This document shows, one piece after another, positions 42,477-51,213 of a DNA stretch of 64,000 nt. The DNA is taken from NCBI RefSeq assembly GCF_000621565.1, contig NZ_JHXZ01000020.1, forward strand, positions 1 through 64,000. The letters are read 5' to 3'. How positions within the stretch are numbered: the first letter of the stretch is position 1; each line of letters starts with the position of its first letter. The position numbers and the translations under genes are program-made. Below the pieces are notes generated by a model that was not told the origin of the DNA, did no database searches, and saw nothing but the letters and a program-made list of their open reading frames with translations. Source of the DNA: Butyrivibrio sp. LB2008 (GTDB taxonomy: Bacteria > Bacillota > Clostridia > Lachnospirales > Lachnospiraceae).

Positions 42477-42549
42477 AGCGATAGACGGGGCTCGAACCCG
42501 CGGTCTCGACCTTGGCAAGGTCGCGCGTTACCAACTACGCCACTATCGC
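42477..42549 (-). tRNA. tRNA-Gly (GCC)
   Basis: The minus strand folds to acceptor GCGATAG/CTATCGC, D-arm, anticodon arm CGACC-TTGCCAA-GGTCG with anticodon GCC, and T-arm with GGTTCGAGC. Its sequence is identical to the plus-strand copy at 44944-45016. Confidence 0.96.
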
Positions 42550-42584
42550 ATTTATGTAGTCATCACAACTGTGACAACGAATTG

Positions 42585-42613
42585 ATTTTAGAATAAATTT
42601 ACTACATTGTCAA
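42585..42613 (-). promoter_or_regulatory. promoter of tRNA-Gly (minus copy)
   Basis: TTGACA (42608-42613), 17-bp spacer, TAAAAT (42585-42590) on the minus strand. Confidence 0.85.
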
Positions 42614-42690
42614 CATGTATTTGCAAAAATGTGGTATATTATCTTGCGTTGATAGAATTTTAATCATGCAAATACAGAGAGGATATAGAT

Positions 42691-43956
42691 TTGGATATAA
42701 AGATTTCTGATGCCAAGGTATTTCTTAAAAAAGGACAAGGACGTGAGCTTAAGGCTGGCGGTCTTTGGGTTTACGATAATGAAATAGCTAAAGTGGAGGG
42801 CTCTTTTGATAACGGAGATATTATAGAACTTCACGACTTTGACGGTTATTTTATGGGATATGGTTTCATCAATACCACATCCAAGATCAGAGTCAGAATG
42901 ATGTCCAGAAAGCAGGATCACCCTGTGACAAAAGAGCTTCTTAAAACGCGTATTCAAAACGCCTGGGACTATAGAAAAAATGTTATGGCAGGCTACATTC
43001 GCGATTATCTTGGTAATCTGTCTGAAAGTGAAGCTCTTACAAAGCTTTCATGCAGACTTATATTTGGGGAAGCTGATTTTATCCCGGGTATCACGATAGA
43101 TAAATTCTCTGACGTGCTTGTTATTGAGTCTCTTGCTCTCGGCACAGACAGGATGAAAGACTTGATAATCGACCTTTGCAAAGAGGTTCTTGAAAGCGAC
43201 GGTGTAACTATCAACGGTATCTATGAAAGAAGTGACGCCAAGGTACGTGAACTTGAAGGTCTCGAGCGCACAAAAGGCTTTATCGGAAAAGAATTCGATA
43301 CCAAAGTTCTCATAGAAGAAAATGGAGTAAAATATTACGTAGATGTGGAAAACGGTCAGAAAACAGGCTTTTTCCTCGACCAGAAGTTTAACAGACAGTC
43401 CATCCGCGGGTTATGTAAGGGCAAAAAAGTTCTCGATTGCTTTACTCACACAGGCTCATTTGCTCTCAACGCCGCAGCCGCAGGCGCTACATCAGTTCTT
43501 GGTGTCGACGCTTCGGAACTTGGCTGTGAACAAGCGCGTGAAAATGCTGCTCTCAACGGCTTATCCGGTGTAGCTACATTCAAATGCGCCGATGTATTCG
43601 AGCTTCTTCCTTCTCTTGAAAGAGAAAAAGAACTCTATGACGTCGTAATACTCGATCCTCCAGCTTTCACCAAATCCAGAGCATCGATCAAAAAGGCTGT
43701 CACAGGATACAAAGAAATAAACATGCGTGGTATGAAACTTGTTAAAGACGGTGGATATCTTGCAACATGCTCATGCTCACATTTTATGGACGAGGAACTT
43801 TTCCTTAAGACTATTGCCGACGCAGCAAGAGATGCCCACAAACGTCTTAAACAGGTAGAATTCAGGCAGCAATCCATGGATCATCCCATCCTTTGGGGCG
43901 GAGCAGCATCTTACTACCTTAAGTTCGTGATCTTCCAGGTTAGCGATGAGCTGTAA
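42691..43956 (+). CDS. rlmI: 23S rRNA (cytosine-C5)-methyltransferase, RlmI-like
   Basis: This 421-residue protein has an N-terminal PUA domain (KKGQGRELKAGGLWVYDNEI), an RlmI-like middle, and the SAM Rossmann fold (GFFLDQKFNR, LDCFTHTGSFAL, VILDPPAFTKSR, CSCSHFM). RlmI methylates C1962 of 23S rRNA. It starts at TTG (GAGAGG upstream), and no better start exists. It lies between two tRNA-Gly genes, with a terminator after it. Confidence 0.92.
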   Translation: MDIKISDAKVFLKKGQGRELKAGGLWVYDNEIAKVEGSFDNGDIIELHDFDGYFMGYGFINTTSKIRVRMMSRKQDHPVTKELLKTRIQNAWDYRKNVMAGYIRDYLGNLSESEALTKLSCRLIFGEADFIPGITIDKFSDVLVIESLALGTDRMKDLIIDLCKEVLESDGVTINGIYERSDAKVRELEGLERTKGFIGKEFDTKVLIEENGVKYYVDVENGQKTGFFLDQKFNRQSIRGLCKGKKVLDCFTHTGSFALNAAAAGATSVLGVDASELGCEQARENAALNGLSGVATFKCADVFELLPSLEREKELYDVVILDPPAFTKSRASIKKAVTGYKEINMRGMKLVKDGGYLATCSCSHFMDEELFLKTIADAARDAHKRLKQVEFRQQSMDHPILWGGAASYYLKFVIFQVSDEL

Positions 43957-43988
43957 GAATAGAGTAGATAAATAATAGCTATAACTTT

Positions 43989-44014
43989 GCCGGTAAATTT
44001 TTTTACCGGCTTTT
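43989..44014 (+). terminator. terminator of rlmI
   Basis: GCCGGTAA pairs with TTACCGGC around a T-rich loop, followed by TTTTCTTC on the plus strand. Confidence 0.85.
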
Positions 44015-44029
44015 CTTCTTGTAATAGAA

Positions 44030-44701
44030 TCATTTCACCAATCCACCGTGAAACACGCACTCATATACCTTGTGATCTTCCTTATAAATCTCTTCATATC
44101 CCTGAAACCAGGTAAAATCACCTGTCACGTTACATCTGTACGTGTATTCACCTGACCGATATAATTCCGGTCCTCTGTAAGGCATCTTTAAATCTGCGGC
44201 TCTTAAAGCTTCTTTCAAGAAGTTTCCACTAAACCCATCGGACAAAACTCTCCCCATATAATTCATGGCATAAATAGTCTGCCCTTCCTTCCAGATAGCT
44301 TCTTCTCCGGCAAACGTCTCTCCGCCTACATATGTATCGTGATACATATACTTGCCGTTCTCAAATCTGAAGTCGTGAGATGCAGGTCTGGTAGCATCAA
44401 CTTCATTTGTACACGCGGCATATGTATTAACATTCGCTTCCAATCTGAAAGCTATCAGTTCATCAAGATCGGTATTTAGCTGTTGTTTGATGTTCAAAGC
44501 ACAGTCTTGATCCTTAACCAGATAATCGACACTGACGCTCATAAGATCACTTATCTGAATAAGATTTGAAATATCCGGATATATTTGGCCTGATTCCCAT
44601 TTGGCAACAGCTTGCCTTGAAACACCCAGCTTTTCTGCAAGAGCCTCTTGTGTATATCCTTTGTTTTTTCTTAGAATCTGTAACTTCTCTGCGAAAACCA
44701 T
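44030..44701 (-). CDS. XRE regulator with DUF5680-like domain
   Basis: The 223-residue protein joins an XRE HTH (about 3-60; QEALAEKLGVSRQAVAKWESG) to a C-terminal domain (about 85-220) with the TYAACTNEVDATRPASHDF, YVGGETFAGEEAIWKEG and MNYMGRV blocks of DUF5680. ATG 44701 is eight bases after GGAGG; the ATG two codons before is too close. The DUF5680 domain may bind a ligand; no partner gene is visible. Confidence 0.88.
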   Translation of the reverse strand: MVFAEKLQILRKNKGYTQEALAEKLGVSRQAVAKWESGQIYPDISNLIQISDLMSVSVDYLVKDQDCALNIKQQLNTDLDELIAFRLEANVNTYAACTNEVDATRPASHDFRFENGKYMYHDTYVGGETFAGEEAIWKEGQTIYAMNYMGRVLSDGFSGNFLKEALRAADLKMPYRGPELYRSGEYTYRCNVTGDFTWFQGYEEIYKEDHKVYECVFHGGLVK

Positions 44702-44879
44702 TATCATTACCTCCGCTATAAGCTTACAAGACAGCGGTTATTGTCTCAATAGATAGGCAGTTGCTTTTTTGCTACTTTCTTTATGCATTTCAAAAGGGAA
44801 AAAACTTTTGACAGCAACAACAACAATAATAATAAAATAATTTCAAAAAAAGGTGTGCTATAAAAAATTGTTTTTTCTG

Positions 44880-44908
44880 TTGACATATTTTTCTGATTGG
44901 TATAACAT
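44880..44908 (+). promoter_or_regulatory. promoter of tRNA-Gly (plus copy)
   Basis: TTGACA (44880-44885), 17-bp spacer and TAACAT (44903-44908), which overlaps an alternative TATAAC (44901-44906). Confidence 0.82.
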
Positions 44909-44943
44909 TACTATTGCTGTCGCGCAAGCGACTTCATATATAT

Positions 44944-45016
44944 GCGATAGTGGCGTAGTTGGTAACGCGCGACCTTGCCAAGGTCGAGACCGCGGGTTCG
45001 AGCCCCGTCTATCGCT
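44944..45016 (+). tRNA. tRNA-Gly (GCC), second identical copy
   Basis: Acceptor GCGATAG/CTATCGC, anticodon loop TTGCCAA (GCC) and T-arm as in the minus copy, with the identity reaching through CTCT after the 3' end. A relic integrase lies immediately beyond. Confidence 0.96.
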
Positions 45017-45030
45017 CTAAGGGTTAAATT

Positions 45031-45068
45031 CCGGAAAGCCTAGTATTCATGGGCCTTTCGGAGTTTTT
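45031..45068 (+). terminator. terminator of tRNA-Gly (plus copy)
   Basis: TCCGGAAAGCC pairs imperfectly with GGGCCTTTCGGA around an AT-rich loop and is followed by GTTTTTTAT. Confidence 0.85.
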
Positions 45069-45082
45069 TATTTGTCCAAAAT

Positions 45083-45295
45083 TCACGATTTTGGTGTGTG
45101 TATAGATTCATTTTGTACATCTGGTGCAGCATTTACCTGACATGCTCTGTTAAGGAGATCCTTCAGATCAACAAGTGACTCTGTCTTCATATGAGAATAG
45201 AATCTCTCATTAGTTTCAACAGAATGACCAAGAAGGTAAGCTCTCTGAGTGACAGGCAGTCCAAGTGGGATAAATACGTTGCTGTTAAGACTCAT
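45083..45295 (-). pseudogene. tyrosine recombinase (integrase) C-terminal relic
   Basis: About 70 codons match the end of a phage-type integrase: RAYLLGHSVETNERFYSHM with the box II GHS and the nucleophile Tyr in RFYSH. The catalytic core upstream is absent and the frame runs into the opposite reading of the MerR gene. Its closeness to tRNA-Gly fits an integrative element that used this tRNA as attachment site and was then lost. Confidence 0.8.
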
Positions 45296-46535
45296 ACGGA
45301 ATACCTGACTTTTTTGGATTAATGGCAATAAAGAGCCCGGCATCCTTGGTGATGTGGAATTCGTGACTTACCTTTTTCATAATATAATTCTTAAATTCTG
45401 CATATCTGTTCAGAAGATAGTGGTTCTGATTGCCGTGGCATGAAAAAATATAATCGATTAATGGACCAGAGTCAGTAATGATTATTTCATCTTTGTATTT
45501 TTTTAGCTCCACTTCTTCAAATACGTCACGCAGGATATCAGCACCATTTTCCAAGCCAAAGATTTTGTATAAGTCATTGCTGGAAAGCATAATTCTATCA
45601 TCAAATTCTTTTACCAGCTCTCTGATTTCTTTCATATGGTTACTACTATATGTGCTGCAGACTAGTCTTCCGCCAGGCTTTAGCACTCTGCTTATTTCCT
45701 TACAGGCAAGATGGACATCTTCACAATAAAAAAGGACGTGGCCTGCAATTACTAAATCAAAGGACTTATCTTCAAATGGTATAGCATTAAGATCAAATGC
45801 TTTGTAAGAAAATGTTAAGTCTCGCAGTTCTTTTGAATATGCCTTTGTAGCACTTTCTATATTCTGTCTTGCATCATGCAGTATCCCGGCAGAGATATCT
45901 GAAAGAGTTATTTGTATATCCGAATATTTACGTTTGGACAATTCGCCTATATTCTCGGCCCATAATGCTCCATTACCGCAACCAAGCTCAAGAATATTCA
46001 TCCCGGAAGAGATATCACATTCCTGTAATACCCAGTTAAACCATCTTTGTTTATTCGTTGAATATTTGTTATGAAGTTCTATTCTGGCAGAGATGTTGCT
46101 TGCATTTTGATATTGGCTCTTTAAGTTGTTCTCCATTGAAGTCATGTGAATCAGATCCAGCATCTGCTTCCAATCGGGAGTAGCAGTGCTTTCTATAGCT
46201 TTTATGGTGGCATTTACACCTTCTTCAACATTTTTCATCTCATCAATTCGTTCTGAAAGCAGCTTTTTCTGCATCTTAAGGGCATTAAGAATGAAATGAT
46301 TATCAGCCCGACCATTTGGTATTTCTTTTATCTCATCCAGAGAAAATCCCAGGTATTTTAAAAGCAATATCTGCTGCAGAATTGCAAAATCGTAATCCGT
46401 GTAAAATCTTGCACCTGACTTTGTTATATAAGATGGCGCAAGTAGCCCCTTCTGATCATAGAATCTTATAGTTCTTACCGATACGTGAGCCATTTTGGCA
46501 AATTGTCCGGATGAATAGTAGCCTTTTTTATTCAT
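45285..46535 (-). CDS. MerR regulator fused to SAM methyltransferase
   Basis: The 416-residue protein has an N-terminal MerR HTH (about 5-75; SGQFAKMAHVSVRTIRFYDQKGLLAP), a coiled-coil dimer helix (about 80-125), and a class I methyltransferase (about 150-300; MNILELGCGNGALWAE for SAM, FDLVIAGHVLFYCED, LKPGGRLVCSTYS). MerR effector domains normally bind drugs or metals; here an enzyme is the effector, so the substrate or SAM may be the signal. It is divergent from the HD gene, whose promoter has a MerR-type 19-bp spacer. Its substrate is unknown. Confidence 0.9.
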   Translation of the reverse strand: MNKKGYYSSGQFAKMAHVSVRTIRFYDQKGLLAPSYITKSGARFYTDYDFAILQQILLLKYLGFSLDEIKEIPNGRADNHFILNALKMQKKLLSERIDEMKNVEEGVNATIKAIESTATPDWKQMLDLIHMTSMENNLKSQYQNASNISARIELHNKYSTNKQRWFNWVLQECDISSGMNILELGCGNGALWAENIGELSKRKYSDIQITLSDISAGILHDARQNIESATKAYSKELRDLTFSYKAFDLNAIPFEDKSFDLVIAGHVLFYCEDVHLACKEISRVLKPGGRLVCSTYSSNHMKEIRELVKEFDDRIMLSSNDLYKIFGLENGADILRDVFEEVELKKYKDEIIITDSGPLIDYIFSCHGNQNHYLLNRYAEFKNYIMKKVSHEFHITKDAGLFIAINPKKSGIPYES

Positions 46536-46566
46536 AAAGTTTTCTCCAATATAGTCAAAAAAGTGC

Positions 46567-46597
46567 TTGAAGGTTACGTAACGTCATCTTTTATAAT
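46567..46597 (+). promoter_or_regulatory. MerR-type promoter with 19-bp spacer
   Basis: TTGAAG (46567-46572), a 19-bp spacer and TATAAT (46592-46597) on the plus strand. The spacer holds the perfect dyad GTTACGTAAC (46573-46582). A stretched spacer with an internal dyad is the hallmark of MerR-activated promoters, so the MerR-methyltransferase protein likely activates the HD-Nudix operon. Confidence 0.85.
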
Positions 46598-46662
46598 CTG
46601 ATTATAACATGATATAAGTTCAGTGCGTGCCTGAATATAGTCAGGATAAGGAGGTATAACAG

Positions 46663-47301
46663 GTGTTTCCAAGTATCAAAGAAGCTCTTGAAGAGTTAGA
46701 AATAGCAAGAAAACTGAATCCCGGACCATGGGTGGATCACTCAAAGAATGTTGGCTTAGCAGCTCGTAATATTGCAGAAAAGATACCTGATATGGATTCA
46801 GAGAAAGCCTATATAGTCGGCCTTTTGCATGATATCGGAAGAAGATGTAAATATGGCTTCGTTGATATTCCTACGCACGTATATGAAGGGTACAAGTACT
46901 GCATGGAAAAAGGCTGGGATGAAGTAGCAAGAATATGCATGACACATTCTTATCTTCGCATGCAGGATGAGTTTAGCTGCGAGCCGGAAACAGAGCATGA
47001 GAAGGCTATCAAAGATTACATAATGAATTGTGGTAAACCGGATGATTACGACAAACTGATCCAGCTCTGCGATTCTCTTGCCACAGATTATGGATTTGTA
47101 ATACTGGAAAAACGATTTGTTGATGTTACAAGACGATACGGGATTATGGAAGGCTACATTAAAGGTTGGGAGATTGCCTTCAAAATAAAAGAAGATTTTG
47201 AAGAGAGAATGGGATGTTCTATATATGATGTTCTTCCGAATATAGGCATAACTACACTTCTCTGCCCTAAGCCCTGGAAGCCACCGGTAAACAGTAACTG
47301 A
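46663..47301 (+). CDS. HD-domain hydrolase
   Basis: The 212-residue protein has an HD domain with WVDHSKNVGL, VGLLHDIGR (HD dyad) and CMTHSYL. It is a probable metal-dependent phosphohydrolase acting on nucleotides or a related phosphate ester; the substrate is not known. It starts at GTG with AAGGAGG nine bases upstream. It is the first gene of a plus-strand operon with a Nudix hydrolase and is predicted to be activated by the divergent MerR-methyltransferase. Confidence 0.85.
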   Translation: MFPSIKEALEELEIARKLNPGPWVDHSKNVGLAARNIAEKIPDMDSEKAYIVGLLHDIGRRCKYGFVDIPTHVYEGYKYCMEKGWDEVARICMTHSYLRMQDEFSCEPETEHEKAIKDYIMNCGKPDDYDKLIQLCDSLATDYGFVILEKRFVDVTRRYGIMEGYIKGWEIAFKIKEDFEERMGCSIYDVLPNIGITTLLCPKPWKPPVNSN

Positions 47302-47380
47302 AGCGGCGAATGTGATAGGTTGAGGATTATTTAAAAAATAGAGAAAATTTTTAGAATGAAGTAAATCGGGAAGGGACAAT

Positions 47381-47923
47381 ATGGAAAATATAATTATGCC
47401 CAAAAGGCTTGATAGAAAAGTAATATATGAAAGTGATTTTGTATGTTTGTACGCTGATAAGGTAAAACTTCCAAGTGGCTATATCATTGAAAAGTACCAT
47501 CAGGTGCATTATCCAAAAGAAGCTGTTTGTGTGACGATTTTTAATGAAAAAGATGAGGTACTGTTGATTCGTCACAGAAGATACACTGTTGGAAGACTTG
47601 AATGGGAAATCCCCGCCGGTAAAATCGAGGAAGGCGAAAGCCCTGAAGAAGCTGCAAGAAGAGAATGTATTGAAGAAACCGGCTGTTCTTTGAAGGACGT
47701 AAGTTTTCTTTGCTCTCAAAATCCTGCAAATGGAATGTCGGACTGTATATGCCACTGTTTTGCGGCCAGAGTAGATATGGAAGGTTCACTATTTGATACT
47801 GATGAAGTTGCATACAAGAAATGGCTCTCAAAAGAACAAGTACTTGAGATGCTAAAAAATAATGAAACCAAGGACGGAATCGCGATGTTGGGCTTATTAT
47901 ATGCATTTCAGTTTTATAAATAA
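47381..47923 (+). CDS. Nudix hydrolase, ADP-ribose pyrophosphatase-like
   Basis: This 180-residue protein has the full Nudix box in GKIEEGESPEEAARRECIEE and the EIPAG motif just before it, as in ADP-ribose and nucleotide-sugar pyrophosphatases. It lies 79 bp after the HD gene. Pairing of two nucleotide-phosphate hydrolases suggests a house-cleaning or damage-related operon (inference). Confidence 0.92.
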   Translation: MENIIMPKRLDRKVIYESDFVCLYADKVKLPSGYIIEKYHQVHYPKEAVCVTIFNEKDEVLLIRHRRYTVGRLEWEIPAGKIEEGESPEEAARRECIEETGCSLKDVSFLCSQNPANGMSDCICHCFAARVDMEGSLFDTDEVAYKKWLSKEQVLEMLKNNETKDGIAMLGLLYAFQFYK

Positions 47924-47948
47924 CTCTTTGTTTTGCGAAATTTAATGT

Positions 47949-47990
47949 CTGTTGGTTATATCACCCTCATTCGTATGATATAACCAACAG
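47949..47990. terminator. 15-bp perfect hairpin after Nudix gene
   Basis: CTGTTGGTTATATCA (47949-47963) pairs perfectly with TGATATAACCAACAG (47976-47990). No immediate T-tract follows, so termination is less certain than folding. Confidence 0.6.
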
Positions 47991-48008
47991 AATACTTGTG
48001 ATTTTTGA

Positions 48009-48036
48009 CAAAAAAGAACCCGACGCATCAGGTTCT
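48009..48036 (-). terminator. terminator of the Abi gene
   Basis: AGAACC pairs with GGTTCT around a ten-base loop and is followed by TTTTTTGTC on the minus strand. Confidence 0.8.
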
Positions 48037-48122
48037 TCCAGGTGTAATCCGAAGATGTCCACCGCAATTCATAACTATAATACTACTATCAGGCACTATG
48101 TGCAAAAAGATAACAAGATCGT

Positions 48123-49076
48123 TTATAGAATAACAATTTGATCATATAATCTTTTCCAATTAACAGGCAAAATACCCATTTTGTAAACATCAATTTTGCT
48201 ACTGCTAACCAGTTTATTTAGTTCATTGCCAAGGCTTTCACCATCTTTATAGGGCAAAACTTTCTTTAACGCATACAACCTAGAATATAAGTTGGTATTA
48301 TTGGGTAATAAAACGGCGGAATCTCTTTTATCAAGAATAACTACTGATGAAGTCATTCCAATTACCATTGAGTGATGTGCACAGTAATTTCTGAGGTTTC
48401 GTATTGCATCAAGCCAAGTATCCATTTGCTTGGTGAATTCTTTTTTATAATTATTTCCTGTGTAGGCATAATCAAGTACTTCTTTTCTTAGGTCACCGCG
48501 TAAATAGGAATACATCATAACTATGGTGCCCAATTCAAAATAAGTAAATGCCGCCCATACAGGAAGAACATTATTCTGTCTTGATCCACCCTTGCGATAT
48601 TCTTTTAGTTCTGGATGCTTTACTACATCTTTACGTAGTGCTTCCTCCTGATCAACTAACCCTGGGAAAAAACGGGTATTGAAAAACCTGATGTTTTTGT
48701 TTCGAGTGTTTTTGTCTTTTTCACTCTTTGTGGGCGTGTAGTATTGCTTATCCAAATAGAATGCAGCATCTCCAGTCTTTATGGAAATGGCATTGCTGAG
48801 ATTGCTCTTGAAGTATATTTCTGCTTTCATGCAGTATTTAAAAAGCAACTGCCTTAATTGTAGATCAAAATTGTATGTATCAAAATAAAGAGATGTATTA
48901 GATTTGCTGCCTAACACCCCAACTTTTGATAATAAATATTTTCCATATCTACTTGCTCTGAAATATCCAGCATAGGATAGAAACTCTCTTATCTTTTTAC
49001 GTTGACGAAAGTTTACATATCGTTTCATCATGAGTACTTGCTGCTCTAAATCTATCGGAAGCTCAGTATTGGGCAT
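48123..49076 (-). CDS. Abi_2 (AbiF/AbiD-like) abortive infection HEPN protein
   Basis: The 317-residue protein has the Abi_2 family blocks: Y-R-F-type N-terminus (FLSYAGYFRASRYGKYLL), FDLQLRQLLFKYCMKAEIYFKSNL, LPVWAAFTYFELGTIVMMYSYL and the HEPN ribonuclease motif RNYCAH (R229-H234) in LRNYCAHHS. Abi_2 proteins stop phage infection by RNA cleavage, and AbiF types are neutralised by an adjacent ncRNA. That layout is seen here: a ncRNA with its own terminator lies between promoter and gene. AAAGGAG precedes ATG. Toxicity and antitoxin activity are inferred from family and layout. Confidence 0.9.
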   Translation of the reverse strand: MPNTELPIDLEQQVLMMKRYVNFRQRKKIREFLSYAGYFRASRYGKYLLSKVGVLGSKSNTSLYFDTYNFDLQLRQLLFKYCMKAEIYFKSNLSNAISIKTGDAAFYLDKQYYTPTKSEKDKNTRNKNIRFFNTRFFPGLVDQEEALRKDVVKHPELKEYRKGGSRQNNVLPVWAAFTYFELGTIVMMYSYLRGDLRKEVLDYAYTGNNYKKEFTKQMDTWLDAIRNLRNYCAHHSMVIGMTSSVVILDKRDSAVLLPNNTNLYSRLYALKKVLPYKDGESLGNELNKLVSSSKIDVYKMGILPVNWKRLYDQIVIL

Positions 49077-49093
49077 TTTGTATCTCCTTTAGG

Positions 49094-49177
49094 TAAAAAA
49101 AAAGAATGGATATACCATTCTTAATCCCGCTAATGGAATATTTGGATTCGGGCATTACCCTTGCCTTCCTACGGTCT
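49094..49177 (-). ncRNA. candidate antitoxin ncRNA upstream of Abi_2
   Basis: A minus-strand RNA of about 84 nt is predicted from the promoter at 49184-49212. It contains short pairing segments (GGC/GCC, AATCC/GGATT and GGAA/TTCC) that could form a pseudoknot, and ends in a terminator: AGAATGG/CCATTCT (49103-49121) followed by nine T. Most transcripts should stop here, with read-through giving Abi_2. This matches the reported AbiF-ncRNA arrangement. Confidence 0.75.
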
Positions 49178-49183
49178 AATTAA

Positions 49184-49212
49184 AAGATAACACTATTTCA
49201 TCCAATTTTCAA
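49184..49212 (-). promoter_or_regulatory. promoter of Abi ncRNA
   Basis: TTGAAA (49207-49212), 17-bp spacer, TATCTT (49184-49189) on the minus strand. The inferred start gives an 84-nt RNA to the T-tract. Confidence 0.75.
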
Positions 49213-49264
49213 TAAATTTTTTCTAAATGCATTTGTGTGTATAACAAGGTAGACAACTCGGAAA

Positions 49265-49293
49265 CGCACATGTTTCAATCTGAAACATGTGCG
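49265..49293. repeat. 13-bp perfect hairpin upstream of Abi unit
   Basis: CGCACATGTTTCA pairs perfectly with TGAAACATGTGCG around ATC. There is no T-tract on either side. It lies between the Abi promoter and the divergent membrane-protein gene and could be an operator or boundary. Confidence 0.6.
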
Positions 49294-49511
49294 CTAATAT
49301 ATTACATTTAAAATATTGGTTATTATTAGTACTCTTTAAAATCCAGACTACTTAATCCACTATAATATACACGTTCTGCCCATATTCCACAAAAATTTCA
49401 TAGTTTTATCGCCCAAGCCGATTGTCATTCGGTTTGTCGCTTGTTATCATGATAATGATTGATTTTTATTTCTTCTTTTTTATCAAAAAATCTAATATCT
49501 TGGAGCCCAAA

Positions 49512-51200
49512 ATGAAAACCATCTCAAAACATAAGTCACTCGTAATATTCATTACAACAGTAATCATATGTGCTTTTAGTATTCTGGGAGGGACTCTGGA
49601 TTATGCCGGAAATGATGATACTTTCAGGAATCTCATCAGTGCCGGAGCATTTGGAAAAAACTATTCTTTCTATATTCCTAACAGCAATATACTGTATGGA
49701 GTACCGGCTTACCTTCTAAATATGATCTTACCTCAGGTTAATTGGTATTACTGGCTTATGGTCAGCCTTAATGTTCTTTCTATATCGGCATTTTGCTCTA
49801 TATGCCTTGAAAAGTACGGTCTTACAGTATCTGAGTTTGCAACTGTTTTGATAAATATCATGCTCTCCCGAGATTTCTTTATCGCATTACAATATACCAA
49901 ATCCGCATCATTGTGGATTTCCGCAGGTTTTATTATCATTGTACATTCACTATTCAAAAAGAACAGGCATTGGATATGGGGCGCATTGCTCTTTTTATCC
50001 GGAGTTGCCGGACGCTTTAACTGTTTTCTGATGGCACTTCCGTTTATTGCAGTTTTCTCATTCCTTATATATTTAGAAACCCGCAATAGACCTGACTCCT
50101 TAAGAATAAAAGACATATTAAAGCCTCTTATCACGGTCGCAGTCGGTATTATTGTTCTTTTAGCTGCAGAGCACTCTTTCAGAGCTATCCATCCCGATTG
50201 GAAAGCTTATTGGGAATATGATAAAGCCAGTGTTAATCTTCGAGATTACATGCGCCTTGATTATCAGCACGATCCCGACAAATATAATTCCATCAATACG
50301 GATGAAAATGACATAGCTCTTTTCAGCAAATGGTTATTTGGAGATACTGATTTTTACACTACATCATGGCTCAAAAAGGTTTATTCCATTGAAAATCGCT
50401 GCAACAATACACACATAAGAATTACTGCCGATACCATTAAGGACACATTTATAAAATTATTTGATGTTCCTACAAGAGTTCCCGCAGGAAGCTTAGGTCC
50501 CGTATTCATTACCTGGACCTGTATTATTCTGTTATTATTCAGAAAAAACTATATATCAAAAGCTTTCGCGATCATCAATTTCGGCGGATTGACAGCGATC
50601 TATTGGTACTTTGCATGCATTGGCAGATTTATGTGGAGAGCAGAACTTGGAGTATATATATCGGTACTCCTCCTTTCCAGCTATTACCTGTCAAGATCAC
50701 CAAAGCTCATTACAATCGCATCAGCCAAAAAAATACGCACTATATCTGTCAGTATTGCCTTAATACTAATGGGCATATTTACAATATACATGACATACCA
50801 GTGGAGATATGTTAAAGACAAACATCTTGTAGCACATGAGGCTGATATTTCCGGACGTTTGGAAACATTTAAGGAAAACCGGGATTCATTCTACCTTTTG
50901 ACAGATTTTTATGTGACTAACAATCCAATATCTATCACTCATTCAAAATGGCATAATCTGTACAGTAATTCCTGCTACCTCGGAAACTGGATAACACCAT
51001 CACCGACAGCACTTTACTACGCACACGAAAACAATATTGAAAATCCGATGACTTCTCTGATAAGTGATAAGACAGTCTTGCTATACAGTGATTCTGATGA
51101 TACTACTCAGATGATCACCAAACATCTTGAAAAAATTTTGATGCACAGTATTACAACAACAGAAGTCTCTGAAAACACGTGGAAATTTGAAACCAAATAA
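49512..51200 (+). CDS. polytopic membrane protein, possible GT-C glycosyltransferase
   Basis: The 562-residue protein has about 12 membrane segments and a hydrophilic C-terminal part (about 450-562). After the first helix an acidic motif GNDDTF is in an extracytoplasmic loop, where GT-C enzymes place their catalytic Asp; this is the only hint of function. Start 49512 follows TTGGAG and gives a normal first helix; in-frame TTG/ATG codons up to 49422 lack support. It is a single gene. Confidence 0.65.
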   Translation: MKTISKHKSLVIFITTVIICAFSILGGTLDYAGNDDTFRNLISAGAFGKNYSFYIPNSNILYGVPAYLLNMILPQVNWYYWLMVSLNVLSISAFCSICLEKYGLTVSEFATVLINIMLSRDFFIALQYTKSASLWISAGFIIIVHSLFKKNRHWIWGALLFLSGVAGRFNCFLMALPFIAVFSFLIYLETRNRPDSLRIKDILKPLITVAVGIIVLLAAEHSFRAIHPDWKAYWEYDKASVNLRDYMRLDYQHDPDKYNSINTDENDIALFSKWLFGDTDFYTTSWLKKVYSIENRCNNTHIRITADTIKDTFIKLFDVPTRVPAGSLGPVFITWTCIILLLFRKNYISKAFAIINFGGLTAIYWYFACIGRFMWRAELGVYISVLLLSSYYLSRSPKLITIASAKKIRTISVSIALILMGIFTIYMTYQWRYVKDKHLVAHEADISGRLETFKENRDSFYLLTDFYVTNNPISITHSKWHNLYSNSCYLGNWITPSPTALYYAHENNIENPMTSLISDKTVLLYSDSDDTTQMITKHLEKILMHSITTTEVSENTWKFETK

Positions 51201-51213
51201 AATCGGACATAGC

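Noticed and set aside
49512..51200. Membrane protein as part of the Abi defence module
   Set aside because: It is divergent, has a hairpin between, and its type is common in surface-polysaccharide biology rather than defence.
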